This document shows, one piece after another, positions 8,280-15,027 of a stretch of DNA of 19,180 bases (positions within the stretch are counted from its first letter, which is position 1; every line of letters begins with the position of its first letter). The stretch is from contig JAESUK010000045.1 of the NCBI GenBank assembly GCA_016763095.1, positions 1 through 19,180 on the forward strand. Direction: 5' to 3'. Origin of the DNA: Alphaproteobacteria bacterium. GTDB lineage: Bacteria; Pseudomonadota; Alphaproteobacteria; Micavibrionales; Micavibrionaceae. The translations under genes and the position numbers were made by a program. The notes beneath the pieces were generated by a model. It had not been told where the DNA came from. It saw nothing but the letters and a program-made list of their open reading frames with translations, and did not search any database.

Positions 8280-8311
8280 CGCCCAACATCAATTGACAAG
8301 GATATAATATA

Positions 8312-9259
8312 ATGACGACACCTGTGAAAAAAAAGCTTAAAGCAACAAAGATACGCTACCTCGGAAAAACTTCGGACGTTTACAAAATATGGATCGGAAA
8401 CTTTTTTCTAACCATGATCACATTAGGAATATACCGTTTTTGGGGAAAAACCCGTCTTCGTAAATATGTTGCCAACCATTTAGAGCTTAACAGCGAACGT
8501 TTCGAATATCTTGGAACGGGGAAAGAACTTTTCTTAGGCTTCTTAAAAATAATTCCTATATATCTTGTCGTCATGCTTCCCTTTATTCTTCTTCCTGAAT
8601 CCATGAAAATGATGATTATGCCACTCTTCTATATACTGGTCTTTTACATTATACACGTGGCTGTCTATTCTGCACTTAGATACCGTGTGAACCGCTTAAG
8701 CTGGTCTGGTATTCGTGGAATCATGAGAGGCTCTGCATGGGCCTATGGAAAAACAGGCTTAATGCGAACTTTCCTAAATGTTATTACACTTGGATATAAA
8801 ATACCTGAGTCCGATATAATCCTCTATGGAAAGAGAATTGACGAAATGTCTTTTGGAAACATTCCCTTTAAATTTGCAGGAAATGCCAAAAACCTCATAC
8901 GCATAAACATTATTACGATCTTACTTGCACCTTTCACACTGTTTTTCTCAAGAATTTGGTACCAAGCAGCTCTACAGAAAGAATTTATGAGAGGAACATC
9001 ACTTGATAACTTCCGCTTTAAATCAATGTTTTCAGGTTTAGACCTTCTAAAGCATGTTTTCATCAACTTATTGATTTTCGTATTCACGCTTGGGTTAGGC
9101 ACACCGATAATCATGCAACGTAACCTTCAATTCTTTGTACGAAATCTAATCATCGGTGGAGATATTGATACATCTAAAGTTATTCAAGAAGCTAAACAAA
9201 ATCCAGGGAGTGCAGAAGGCTTGGATGATCTCTTTGATCTTGATACAGGTCTTATTTAG
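8312..9259 (+). CDS. YjgN/DUF898-family inner-membrane protein
   Basis: 315 residues with about five hydrophobic segments (near 27-44, 75-94, 98-121, 197-213 and 248-268). The DUF898 signatures are present. TLGIYRFWGKTRLRKYVANH (37-56) is followed by RFEYLGTGKELFLGF (63-77), and RYRVNRLSWSGIRG (123-136) comes after the third segment. The biochemical function of the family is unknown. YjgN is a plasma-membrane protein in E. coli, and in many proteobacteria such a gene precedes an M48 peptidase, as it does 16 bp downstream here. A linked role in membrane or envelope quality control is an inference from this pairing. AAGGA is 9 bases before the ATG. Confidence 0.85.
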   Translation: MTTPVKKKLKATKIRYLGKTSDVYKIWIGNFFLTMITLGIYRFWGKTRLRKYVANHLELNSERFEYLGTGKELFLGFLKIIPIYLVVMLPFILLPESMKMMIMPLFYILVFYIIHVAVYSALRYRVNRLSWSGIRGIMRGSAWAYGKTGLMRTFLNVITLGYKIPESDIILYGKRIDEMSFGNIPFKFAGNAKNLIRINIITILLAPFTLFFSRIWYQAALQKEFMRGTSLDNFRFKSMFSGLDLLKHVFINLLIFVFTLGLGTPIIMQRNLQFFVRNLIIGGDIDTSKVIQEAKQNPGSAEGLDDLFDLDTGLI

Positions 9260-9275
9260 AAAAGACGCCTAAGAA

Positions 9276-10349
9276 ATGAATGTAACAGCCCGCTACTTTG
9301 ACGGAAAGACAGCAATATCTCACGATGTTGTTGTCTTTGTCACATCTGAAAGTCTCATGATCCAGCAGAAAGTTGGAAAAAAGATGCTTACAAGATGGAA
9401 TATACAAGACACCCATATTATTACACGTGCCATTTCAACCTCGGCAGGTGTCTTTGGATATGGGGAGACAGATGAGCGCCTCATCATAGAAGACATACTG
9501 GACTGGAAAGAAATTTCACGACGCCTACCACGCATGGGCAACAAAGCCTCTTGGATATCATTTCACCCAGTATCGCTACTCATCATGACACTCGTATCAA
9601 TTGCCATTGTAACAGCCCTATATGAAATACACCCAATGCTCACAAATACATTGGCAAAGAACGTACCAGAATCTTGGGAGAATAACATCGGAGAGTATGT
9701 CTTAGAATCTCAATTCGCTAATATCTGCGCATCTAGCCAAGGTGAAGACACATCAAAAATATTAGAGATACTTAAAAATGCCCTTGTTCCTGAAAAAAGT
9801 CTGACCATCTATGTGAATAACACAAAAGAGATGAACGCCCTCGCCTTACCAGGAAAACACATCGTCATTTTAAAGGGACTGTTTACAAAAGCAAAATCAC
9901 AAGAAGAGCTTTTCGGTGTTCTTGCGCATGAAATAGGCCACATAGAACATCGCCACGCCATAAACGGCATCGTGAACAACCTTGGTATCTCACTCGCAAT
10001 ATCCACAATGTTTGGAAGCTCTAAATCAGCAGAGATGCTCTCAGCATATAAAATGCTCTCATATAGCAGAGATCACGAATATGAAGCCGATGCGTTTGCG
10101 GTAAAAGCACTCATTGATGCTGATATTGATCCTCGAGGACTAATCTCATTCTTCAAAATGATAGAAGGACTTGAAGGCAACATGCCACAGTTCTTAGAAA
10201 TGGTGTCGACACATCCAGCGACAAAAGAACGTATTTCCCGCATTGAACAAATGATCAAAGCACAAGAAACAAAAAATCATAAATACACAAAACCTCTATC
10301 TAAAAAAGAATGGAAGCAGCTCAAAGCAATCTGCAAAAAAGAAAAATAG
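9276..10349 (+). CDS. Membrane-anchored M48-family zinc metallopeptidase
   Basis: 357 residues in three parts. A beta-rich N-terminal region (about 1-88) is followed by a single membrane segment near 98-117 (PVSLLIMTLVSIAIVTALYE) and then the peptidase domain. The zinc site is HEIGH (218-222) within VLAHEIGHIEHRHA, and the third ligand is probably E268 in HEYEADAFAV. The segment VSTHPATKERI (near residue 310) is usual for M48 enzymes. The family degrades or processes envelope proteins (BepA/LoiP-like) or membrane proteins (HtpX-like). With one N-terminal anchor and no lipobox, the domain probably faces the periplasm. The N-terminal ~90 residues would then be cytoplasmic. It follows the YjgN-like gene at 16 bp and precedes the LD-carboxypeptidase at 14 bp, so one operon is likely. 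Confidence 0.92.
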   Translation: MNVTARYFDGKTAISHDVVVFVTSESLMIQQKVGKKMLTRWNIQDTHIITRAISTSAGVFGYGETDERLIIEDILDWKEISRRLPRMGNKASWISFHPVSLLIMTLVSIAIVTALYEIHPMLTNTLAKNVPESWENNIGEYVLESQFANICASSQGEDTSKILEILKNALVPEKSLTIYVNNTKEMNALALPGKHIVILKGLFTKAKSQEELFGVLAHEIGHIEHRHAINGIVNNLGISLAISTMFGSSKSAEMLSAYKMLSYSRDHEYEADAFAVKALIDADIDPRGLISFFKMIEGLEGNMPQFLEMVSTHPATKERISRIEQMIKAQETKNHKYTKPLSKKEWKQLKAICKKEK

Positions 10350-10363
10350 AATTTAAAAACATC

Positions 10364-11293
10364 ATGACAGTTCAAAAACCATTATCTTTAAACAAAGGCG
10401 ATACAATTGGTATTGTTGCCACCGCGCGTTGGATTCCCTCCGAAGACTTAGACACAGCTAAATCCTTTTGGGAGAGCAAGGGCTATAACATAGAGATTCA
10501 TCCTAATAATTATTCCAGACATCACGAATGGGGTGGAGATTATCAAGAACGTGCCGACGCCTTTCTTGAATATTGGAACAATCCAAATATAAAGGCAATT
10601 TTCTCTGCGACAGGGGGAAACAGAACGCTACACCTTCTTGATTACATTGATTTCAACAAACTCAAGAAATCACCAAAAATCATTATGGGGTTTAGCGACA
10701 CCACAGCACTCATCAATGCCATCTATAGTAAATGTGGCATTGTCACATTTCATGGGCCAAGTGCGGCAGGTTATGCAAAACCACATGCAGAAACATACTT
10801 TAAAGAAACCTCCGCCCTTCTCTCAGGAGAAAAAACAGCACATAGCTTTTCCAACGCAACCATCTTGCGCGAAGGGTCATGCGAAGGAGAACTTATCGGT
10901 GGAAATATGTGTATCTTTAATTATCTTTTGGGAACACCTTACATTTCAACATTAAAAAATAAAATCTTATTTTTAGAAGATGACGGCGAAGAGATAAGAA
11001 ATATAGATCGTATGTTGCTCAACCTAAGACGACTAGGAAAGCTTGGCGACATAGTAGGACTAATGATCGGCGGGTTTTCAAATATTGGTAATACAGGGAG
11101 CAAAGGATTTCCCCACACGCTAGATGAGCTTTTGCTAGAACATACTGACGGCTTAGATATCCCCATTATTGCACATGCACCATTCAGCCATCGAACAGAA
11201 CTTACCCCTTTACCAATTGGTATTCGCGCAACGCTCTTCGCTCGGGATAACGATATAACGCTAAACCTACAAGAAGCTGCTGTTATAAAATAA
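10364..11293 (+). CDS. ldcA: S66-family LD-carboxypeptidase (LdcA-like)
   Basis: Serine peptidase expected to remove the terminal D-Ala from tetrapeptide muropeptides during peptidoglycan recycling in the cytoplasm. In 309 residues the Ser-Glu-His triad is recognisable: S111 in IMGFSDTTAL, E205 in ILFLEDDGEE, and H276 in HAPFSHRTELTPLPIG. The ATG at 10364 starts just before the conserved KPLSLNKGDTIGIVA. An in-frame ATG at 10310 would overlap the M48 gene by 40 bp and add 18 non-conserved residues, so it is rejected. There is no signal peptide, in line with recycling enzymes. MccF-type microcin hydrolases share the fold, but nothing nearby suggests microcin immunity. It is the last gene of the YjgN-M48 group. 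Confidence 0.92.
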   Translation: MTVQKPLSLNKGDTIGIVATARWIPSEDLDTAKSFWESKGYNIEIHPNNYSRHHEWGGDYQERADAFLEYWNNPNIKAIFSATGGNRTLHLLDYIDFNKLKKSPKIIMGFSDTTALINAIYSKCGIVTFHGPSAAGYAKPHAETYFKETSALLSGEKTAHSFSNATILREGSCEGELIGGNMCIFNYLLGTPYISTLKNKILFLEDDGEEIRNIDRMLLNLRRLGKLGDIVGLMIGGFSNIGNTGSKGFPHTLDELLLEHTDGLDIPIIAHAPFSHRTELTPLPIGIRATLFARDNDITLNLQEAAVIK

Positions 11294-11295
11294 TA

Positions 11296-11317
11296 CAAAA
11301 GAGCACTTGATCTTTTG
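11296..11317 (+). terminator. AT-rich inverted repeat after ldcA, weak terminator candidate
   Basis: CAAAAGA (11296-11302) and TCTTTTG (11311-11317) form a perfect 7-bp stem with an 8-base loop, three bases after the ldcA stop. No clean U tract follows, so termination is uncertain. It abuts the candidate fdxA promoter. Confidence 0.3.
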
Positions 11318-11324
11318 CTATAAA
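11316..11324 (+). promoter_or_regulatory. Candidate extended -10 promoter for fdxA
   Basis: TG-C-TATAAA (11316-11324) is an extended -10 element 20 bases before the fdxA ATG, without a good -35. Transcription would begin around 11331 and leave a leader of roughly a dozen bases. No clear ribosome-binding site precedes the ATG, so a very short leader would be consistent. Confidence 0.38.
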
Positions 11325-11343
11325 AAACGCTATTCAATACGCA

Positions 11344-11682
11344 ATGACTTATGTAGTTCTCGATATTTGTATTATGTGTAAGCACACCGACTGCGTAGAA
11401 GTTTGTCCAGTAGACTGCTTTTATGAAGGTGAGAACACCCTCGTCATTCATCCAGACGAATGTATTGATTGTGGTGTTTGCGAACCAGAATGCCCCATTG
11501 AGGCCATCATTCCTGACTCAGACCCTCGTGCGGAAGAGTATCTTGAGATGAACAGAGACTACGCTGAAAAGTGGCCTGTCATCACAATAAAGAAGGATCC
11601 GCTACCTACCGCAGCCGAGTTCAAAGACAAAAAAAACAAATTTAAAGAATTTTTCTCGCCAAAACCGGGCGAAGGGGATTAG
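11344..11682 (+). CDS. fdxA: Seven-iron ferredoxin FdxA ([3Fe-4S][4Fe-4S])
   Basis: Soluble low-potential electron carrier of 112 residues, closely matching the Azotobacter FdI type. Cysteines fall at the expected places. C9, C17 and C50 should hold the 3Fe-4S cluster, and C21, C40, C43 and C46 the 4Fe-4S cluster. C12 and C25 are the usual non-ligand pair. The segments CVEVCPVDCFYEGEN and HPDECIDCGVCEPECP are nearly invariant in the family. The C-terminal half (about 55-112) is the normal FdxA extension and ends in a Lys-rich tail. Directly upstream of carD it forms a gene order common in Alphaproteobacteria. The redox partners are not in the window. No Shine-Dalgarno sequence is evident. Confidence 0.97.
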   Translation: MTYVVLDICIMCKHTDCVEVCPVDCFYEGENTLVIHPDECIDCGVCEPECPIEAIIPDSDPRAEEYLEMNRDYAEKWPVITIKKDPLPTAAEFKDKKNKFKEFFSPKPGEGD

Positions 11683-11750
11683 AAGACGCTTATTTAAGCC
11701 CATTCTAATCTATTGTTATTGCTATATTAAAAACAAAGCATTAAGAAAAG

Positions 11751-11779
11751 TTGAATTTTCGATAAAAAGCTGCTATACA
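11751..11779 (+). promoter_or_regulatory. Promoter for carD (TTGAAT-N17-TATACA with extended -10)
   Basis: TTGAAT (11751-11756) and TATACA (11774-11779) are separated by exactly 17 bases, and TGC directly before the -10 makes it an extended -10 promoter. Transcription would start near 11786, giving a leader of about 140 bases. It is among the best promoter matches in the window. Confidence 0.55.
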
Positions 11780-11833
11780 TTATTACATCACGAACGTATT
11801 GTAGACGATTCATAAACAGGGTTTCCCCAAAGT

Positions 11834-11899
11834 ATGGCGTATGCGTTACACGGAATTTCAAGAGAAATAGTTCCGGTAGCATCGTTTGTGATCATTTAA
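11834..11899 (+). CDS. Possible 21-codon leader ORF upstream of carD
   Basis: An ATG in the carD leader opens a frame of 21 codons (MAYALHGISREIVPVASFVI plus one Ile) closed by TAA, 25 bases before the carD ATG. No purine-rich ribosome-binding site precedes it, only CCCCAAAGT. It fills nearly half of the otherwise gene-free 242-bp fdxA-carD spacer. It could be a leader peptide that affects carD expression or a chance frame, and I favour neither strongly. Confidence 0.25.
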   Translation: MAYALHGISREIVPVASFVII

Positions 11900-11924
11900 C
11901 CGATTAACAAAAGGATAAATAAGA

Positions 11925-12491
11925 ATGGCTCATAACGATAATGCAGTAAAGTTTAAAAAAGGCGACTATGTAGTATACCCAGCACATGGTGTAGGACAAA
12001 TCGATGGCATCGAAACACAAAAAATCGGTGGCATGGAAATGGAATTATATTCAATCGCTTTTGATAAAGATCGTATGCGCTTGAAAGTTCCTGTATTCAA
12101 AGTTAAAGACGCTGGCCTTCGTAAAATCAGCTCTAACGGTCGTATGGACGACGCACTAGAGACTCTTAAAGGTAAATCAAAAGTTCGTCGTATTATGTGG
12201 AGCCGTCGTGCAGCAGAATACGAAGCAAAAATCAATTCAGGTGACCCTGTAGCAATTGCCGAAGTTCTTCGCGACCTTAAGCGTAGCAACGATGATACTG
12301 AGCAATCATACAGTGAACGTCAAATTTATGAATCAGCGCTAGGACGCTTGGCACGTGAAGTAGCGGCTATGCAAAAGATCACAGAAGATAAAGCAATCGA
12401 ACGTCTTGAAGATGTCATGGGTGTTTATAAACCATCACTCGAAGACCTTAGCGACAACGACAATACAGAAGACAAGGCTATAGCAGCTTAA
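11925..12491 (+). CDS. carD: CarD/CdnL-family transcriptional regulator
   Basis: CarD proteins bind the RNA polymerase beta subunit and stabilise open promoter complexes, notably at rRNA promoters. The 188-residue product has the N-terminal RNAP-interaction domain from about residue 8 (FKKGDYVVYPAHGVGQI) to 65, including the strand MRLKVPVFKV. An all-helical DNA-binding domain follows. W92 in IMWSRRAAEYEAKI is the likely tryptophan that wedges into the upstream edge of the bubble. AAGGA lies 10 bases before the ATG. A strong promoter candidate stands about 150 bases upstream, and an intrinsic terminator 22 bases after the stop closes a monocistronic unit. The acidic C-terminal ~25 residues are variable in the family. 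Confidence 0.96.
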   Translation: MAHNDNAVKFKKGDYVVYPAHGVGQIDGIETQKIGGMEMELYSIAFDKDRMRLKVPVFKVKDAGLRKISSNGRMDDALETLKGKSKVRRIMWSRRAAEYEAKINSGDPVAIAEVLRDLKRSNDDTEQSYSERQIYESALGRLAREVAAMQKITEDKAIERLEDVMGVYKPSLEDLSDNDNTEDKAIAA

Positions 12492-12512
12492 TCTTCCAAC
12501 ATTAGAACAAAT

Positions 12513-12539
12513 AAAAACCCGCTGTCTAGCGGGTTTTTT
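12513..12539 (+). terminator. Intrinsic terminator of carD
   Basis: The 10-bp stem AAAACCCGCT/AGCGGGTTTT closes a GTCT tetraloop (12524-12527) and runs into six T residues (12534-12539). It stands 22 bases after the carD stop. The A tract on the other side means it could also stop the convergent hipA-like transcript. Confidence 0.93.
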
Positions 12540-12559
12540 AATGCCTGGATAACTAAGTG

Positions 12560-14014
12560 TTACATTATCTCAGGAACAGCATAGAGAATCTCTGCATTAT
12601 AATTTTGTTCACCGAGAGTTTTAGCCAACGACTTTCCCCGCTGTCCTTTAGGGACATCCATTCGTGTCCATTCAGGTGCATCATATCCAAATCTGTTTGC
12701 CGTATTAACCGCATAGCTTGCAATACGATATACGTTAAAGACACCAGAAGGGCAGTCCTCAACAATAGAAGGAAGGTTCTTCGCAATATCAACCGCCTCA
12801 CGGGCAACCGCCTCAACCGTATCTTTAATTATTTCCTTCGCTCGTACTTCTTCTATACCCATATTCTTAGCAAGCGCTACAAAAGAAGCTTCCTTTAACT
12901 TCTTTGTCTTTCCCACAAGCTTAACGGCCATCTCTTGATCTCCATATCTTTCGTCTATCCAAATTTCAGATGTAACGTCATAGACAGGCGACATAGAAGC
13001 ATTCTCAATTTTTTGCGTTTCTGGATTATATTCAAACAACATAGAAATATTTTTCCGATGCATATCCCCATCCCCAACACACCAAGACAAAAGCGTTCTC
13101 TTAAGCAATAACTCCGCATCTCTGGTTGGTGAGGTAGACAAAGAATTTACTATTTTTCCTAACTCCTCCATACTACCTGCAACTTTTCCCTGCCCTCTAT
13201 CAGCATTAAAGCCAACATCAAGACCACCCAGTGTACAAAAGTCCTGCAACAAATACTGTGTTTTATCTCCACTTCCTTGCTCAGGAATATCAAAACGTTC
13301 AACAATAAGAGCTGGAGGCATCTTTTCATCAAACTTTAACAAGGAGGCTTCCGCCGTGGGAAGCCCTATACGTCGAGAGACCTCCAAACACGTCCATTCA
13401 TTAACGCCCCAACCTTCCTTACCACCAAGTGTGGGAAACTTAATAAAATGCGTAAACGCCTCACGACCAGATGGCGTATAAAGCTGTCCATTTTCCGTTA
13501 AACTCGCTGGAAGCTTAATCTCTGCACCAGAGAACCGTGAAAGACAACGGTCCTTCCAATGCTTAGAAACCTGTTCCGCCAAATCATCTTCATCCAAAGA
13601 ATTAATATTTGTGAACATGTTCAAATTTCCAACAAAAGCCGCATCCTGAGTAAAATCAGCAAGCTTTCCACCTAGCTCATCCCGCTTAACAGCGAGAATA
13701 TCTGAGGATTCTTGTGAAATTGAAATATTTGTTAAAAAACGCACACCTGATGAAATAAACTTATCTTGCTTTCCGTGCCCAATAAGATCAAACACGGCAT
13801 TATCAGGGTGTAAATTGACGAGAAACTGAGGTGCACCATCTTCTTCACGACACTTAAACAACTTTTCATACTGAGGATCCGAAAATCCACCCCAGATGAT
13901 GTCACCATCATTTAACGTAAAACTTCCAACTTTCTTTCCATACCAAAACAGGTTCAAATCAAGCCTTATGCCCGAGTGAGATGCATCAATAAAATTTTCA
14001 GTTGTGTCCGTCAT
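12560..14014 (-). CDS. HipA-family serine/threonine kinase without an adjacent HipB
   Basis: Full-length (484 residues) HipA-like kinase. HipA of E. coli phosphorylates glutamyl-tRNA synthetase and acts as a toxin. The order of parts matches: an N-terminal subdomain (about 15-135), a Gly-rich ATP loop SGAEIKLPASL (162-172), the nucleotide lysine K192 in THFIKFP, and NEWTCLEVSRRIGLPTAEAS (205-224). IVERFD (237-242), the catalytic loop GDGDMHRKN (D317, N322) and SPVYDVTS with D346 as the metal aspartate follow. All core catalytic residues are kept, so it should be active. The loop has SGAEIK where SGxQxK is usual. AAGG is 8 bases before the ATG. No HipB-like helix-turn-helix gene lies on either side, and the gene diverges from a pseudo-phosphatase-like gene. 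Its target is unknown. Confidence 0.88.
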   Translation of the reverse strand: MTDTTENFIDASHSGIRLDLNLFWYGKKVGSFTLNDGDIIWGGFSDPQYEKLFKCREEDGAPQFLVNLHPDNAVFDLIGHGKQDKFISSGVRFLTNISISQESSDILAVKRDELGGKLADFTQDAAFVGNLNMFTNINSLDEDDLAEQVSKHWKDRCLSRFSGAEIKLPASLTENGQLYTPSGREAFTHFIKFPTLGGKEGWGVNEWTCLEVSRRIGLPTAEASLLKFDEKMPPALIVERFDIPEQGSGDKTQYLLQDFCTLGGLDVGFNADRGQGKVAGSMEELGKIVNSLSTSPTRDAELLLKRTLLSWCVGDGDMHRKNISMLFEYNPETQKIENASMSPVYDVTSEIWIDERYGDQEMAVKLVGKTKKLKEASFVALAKNMGIEEVRAKEIIKDTVEAVAREAVDIAKNLPSIVEDCPSGVFNVYRIASYAVNTANRFGYDAPEWTRMDVPKGQRGKSLAKTLGEQNYNAEILYAVPEIM

Positions 14015-14050
14015 ATTTCACTTACCTTATATAATCCTCCCCACAATATT

Positions 14051-14101
14051 CCAAAAGAATTAATATTTTATGTATATATAATAAAAAATTCCATAAATTA
14101 A
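14051..14101. other. Very AT-rich segment of the hipA/pseudo-phosphatase spacer
   Basis: By my count only 6 of these 51 bases are G or C. The stretch adjoins the tandem DnaA-box sequences at 14102-14122. Such a segment would melt easily and may hold the -10 regions of the hipA-like gene (several TATA-like words), but no single promoter stands out. The whole spacer (14015-14208) contains no credible ORF. Confidence 0.5.
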
Positions 14102-14122
14102 TTATCCACTTTTTTATCCACA
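14102..14122 (+). promoter_or_regulatory. Two tandem DnaA-box sequences
   Basis: TTATCCACT (14102-14110) and TTATCCACA (14114-14122) are in the same orientation, 12 bases start to start. The second is the perfect consensus DnaA box and the first differs at the last base. They lie between two divergent genes and beside a very AT-rich tract. DnaA binding, as a transcriptional control or titration site, is plausible but unproven. Confidence 0.55.
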
Positions 14123-14131
14123 GGCTCTTTT

Positions 14132-14163
14132 ATGTATCTGTTTTTCATGTATACTTATGTATG
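14132..14163 (+). repeat. Three ATGTAT direct repeats upstream of the pseudo-phosphatase gene
   Basis: ATGTAT occurs at 14132, 14147 and 14158, and once more at 14070. The last two of the close set flank TATACT (14150-14155), a good -10 sequence pointing to the downstream gene. TCAT and ATGA arms around 14145-14164 give a short dyad. It may be a regulator site, but the words are AT-rich and short. Confidence 0.3.
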
Positions 14164-14208
14164 AGATTGATTTGAAATATCTCCTCCCTCCTACGCCTTA
14201 TCGGATTC

Positions 14209-15027
14209 ATGCACATACAAAAAAACGATCAATTATTTTCCCCATTAGGAACCCCGCATCATAGCTGGGTCATCGGTTCAGTTCACTCCGACATAGATAA
14301 GCTCGTAAACTTACATGATAATTTACTTGAAAGATTCACCCCTGGTGACCGTACAATCTATACAGGTAACTATACGGGATATGGGTTTTGCCCAAAAGAA
14401 ACACTTGATGAGATCATAACATTTCGTCGCCTTATCCTCTCAATCCCCGCAGTTATTCCAAGCGACATCACTTATTTACGAGGTCAGCAAGAAGAGATAC
14501 TCTCAAAACTGCTTGAGCTTCCTTTCGCACAACACCCCGAAAAAATATATAAATGGATGCTCAACAACGGTCTTGCAGAAACACTAGAAGGCTTAGGGAT
14601 AGATAGAAACGACGGTTTGATGGCATCAAAAGAAGGTGTAATGGGGCTTTGTCGCTGGACAGGAAAAGTCAGAAACACTCTACGCACAATTGCCGGTTAT
14701 GACATCTTCACAAATCAGCTTAAACGCGCCGCCTATACACACGAAACAACGCAAGCCCCGATGCTGTTTGTAAATGCTGGCATTGACCTTAAGAAGCCCT
14801 TAAACGCACAGGGTGATAATTTTTGGTGGGCATCAGAGAATTTTAAAAACATTCACCAAACATACGACCCATTCAAACGCATCATCCGCGGGTTTGACCC
14901 AAGCCATGACGGCGTTCACATCAATGGCGTAACAGCCACAATTGATGGCGGTTGCGGATTCGGCGGAACACTTGCCTGTGCAGGCTTTGACCCTGCCAGT
15001 GAAGTTGTAGATTTGTTTGAAGTCTAA
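14209..15027 (+). CDS. Metallophosphoesterase-fold protein lacking most metal ligands (probable pseudo-phosphatase)
   Basis: 272 residues that line up with bacterial PPP-type serine/threonine phosphatases (PrpA/ApaH-like), motif by motif, but with the catalytic residues replaced. VIGSVHSD (21-28) stands for GDxHG, with only H26 kept. YTGNYTGYG (51-59) stands for GDxxDRG, with both aspartates changed (N54, G57). YLRGQQEEIL (89-98) stands for RGNHE, with Asn and His both Gln. FVNAGID (187-193) stands for HAGL, with His to Asn. RGFDPSHDG (227-235) stands for GHT. The C-terminal IDGGCGFGGTLAC (245-257) is normal for the fold. It is therefore unlikely to be a conventional phosphatase and may bind a ligand or phosphoprotein. 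The frame is intact, which argues against simple decay. No clear ribosome-binding site precedes the ATG. It diverges from the HipA-like gene. Confidence 0.75.
   Translation: MHIQKNDQLFSPLGTPHHSWVIGSVHSDIDKLVNLHDNLLERFTPGDRTIYTGNYTGYGFCPKETLDEIITFRRLILSIPAVIPSDITYLRGQQEEILSKLLELPFAQHPEKIYKWMLNNGLAETLEGLGIDRNDGLMASKEGVMGLCRWTGKVRNTLRTIAGYDIFTNQLKRAAYTHETTQAPMLFVNAGIDLKKPLNAQGDNFWWASENFKNIHQTYDPFKRIIRGFDPSHDGVHINGVTATIDGGCGFGGTLACAGFDPASEVVDLFEV

Noticed and set aside
8293..8308. TTGACA followed by TATAAT just before the YjgN-like gene
   Set aside because: The two hexamers are only 4 bases apart, so they cannot act together as -35 and -10. The segment is better explained by the AAGGA ribosome-binding site it contains.
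10939..11451. Minus-strand open frame of 170 codons antisense to ldcA and fdxA
   Set aside because: It lies over two clearly conserved genes on the other strand, has low-complexity Ser-rich composition and no recognisable domain.
14015..14208. The spacer as a complete chromosomal origin
   Set aside because: Only two DnaA boxes are seen in 194 bp, and none of the usual origin neighbours of Alphaproteobacteria are present. A regulatory role is the safer reading.
12560..14208. Horizontally acquired toxin-antitoxin island
   Set aside because: No integrase, transposase, attachment repeats or obvious composition break surrounds the HipA-like gene, and it fits snugly against the carD terminator.
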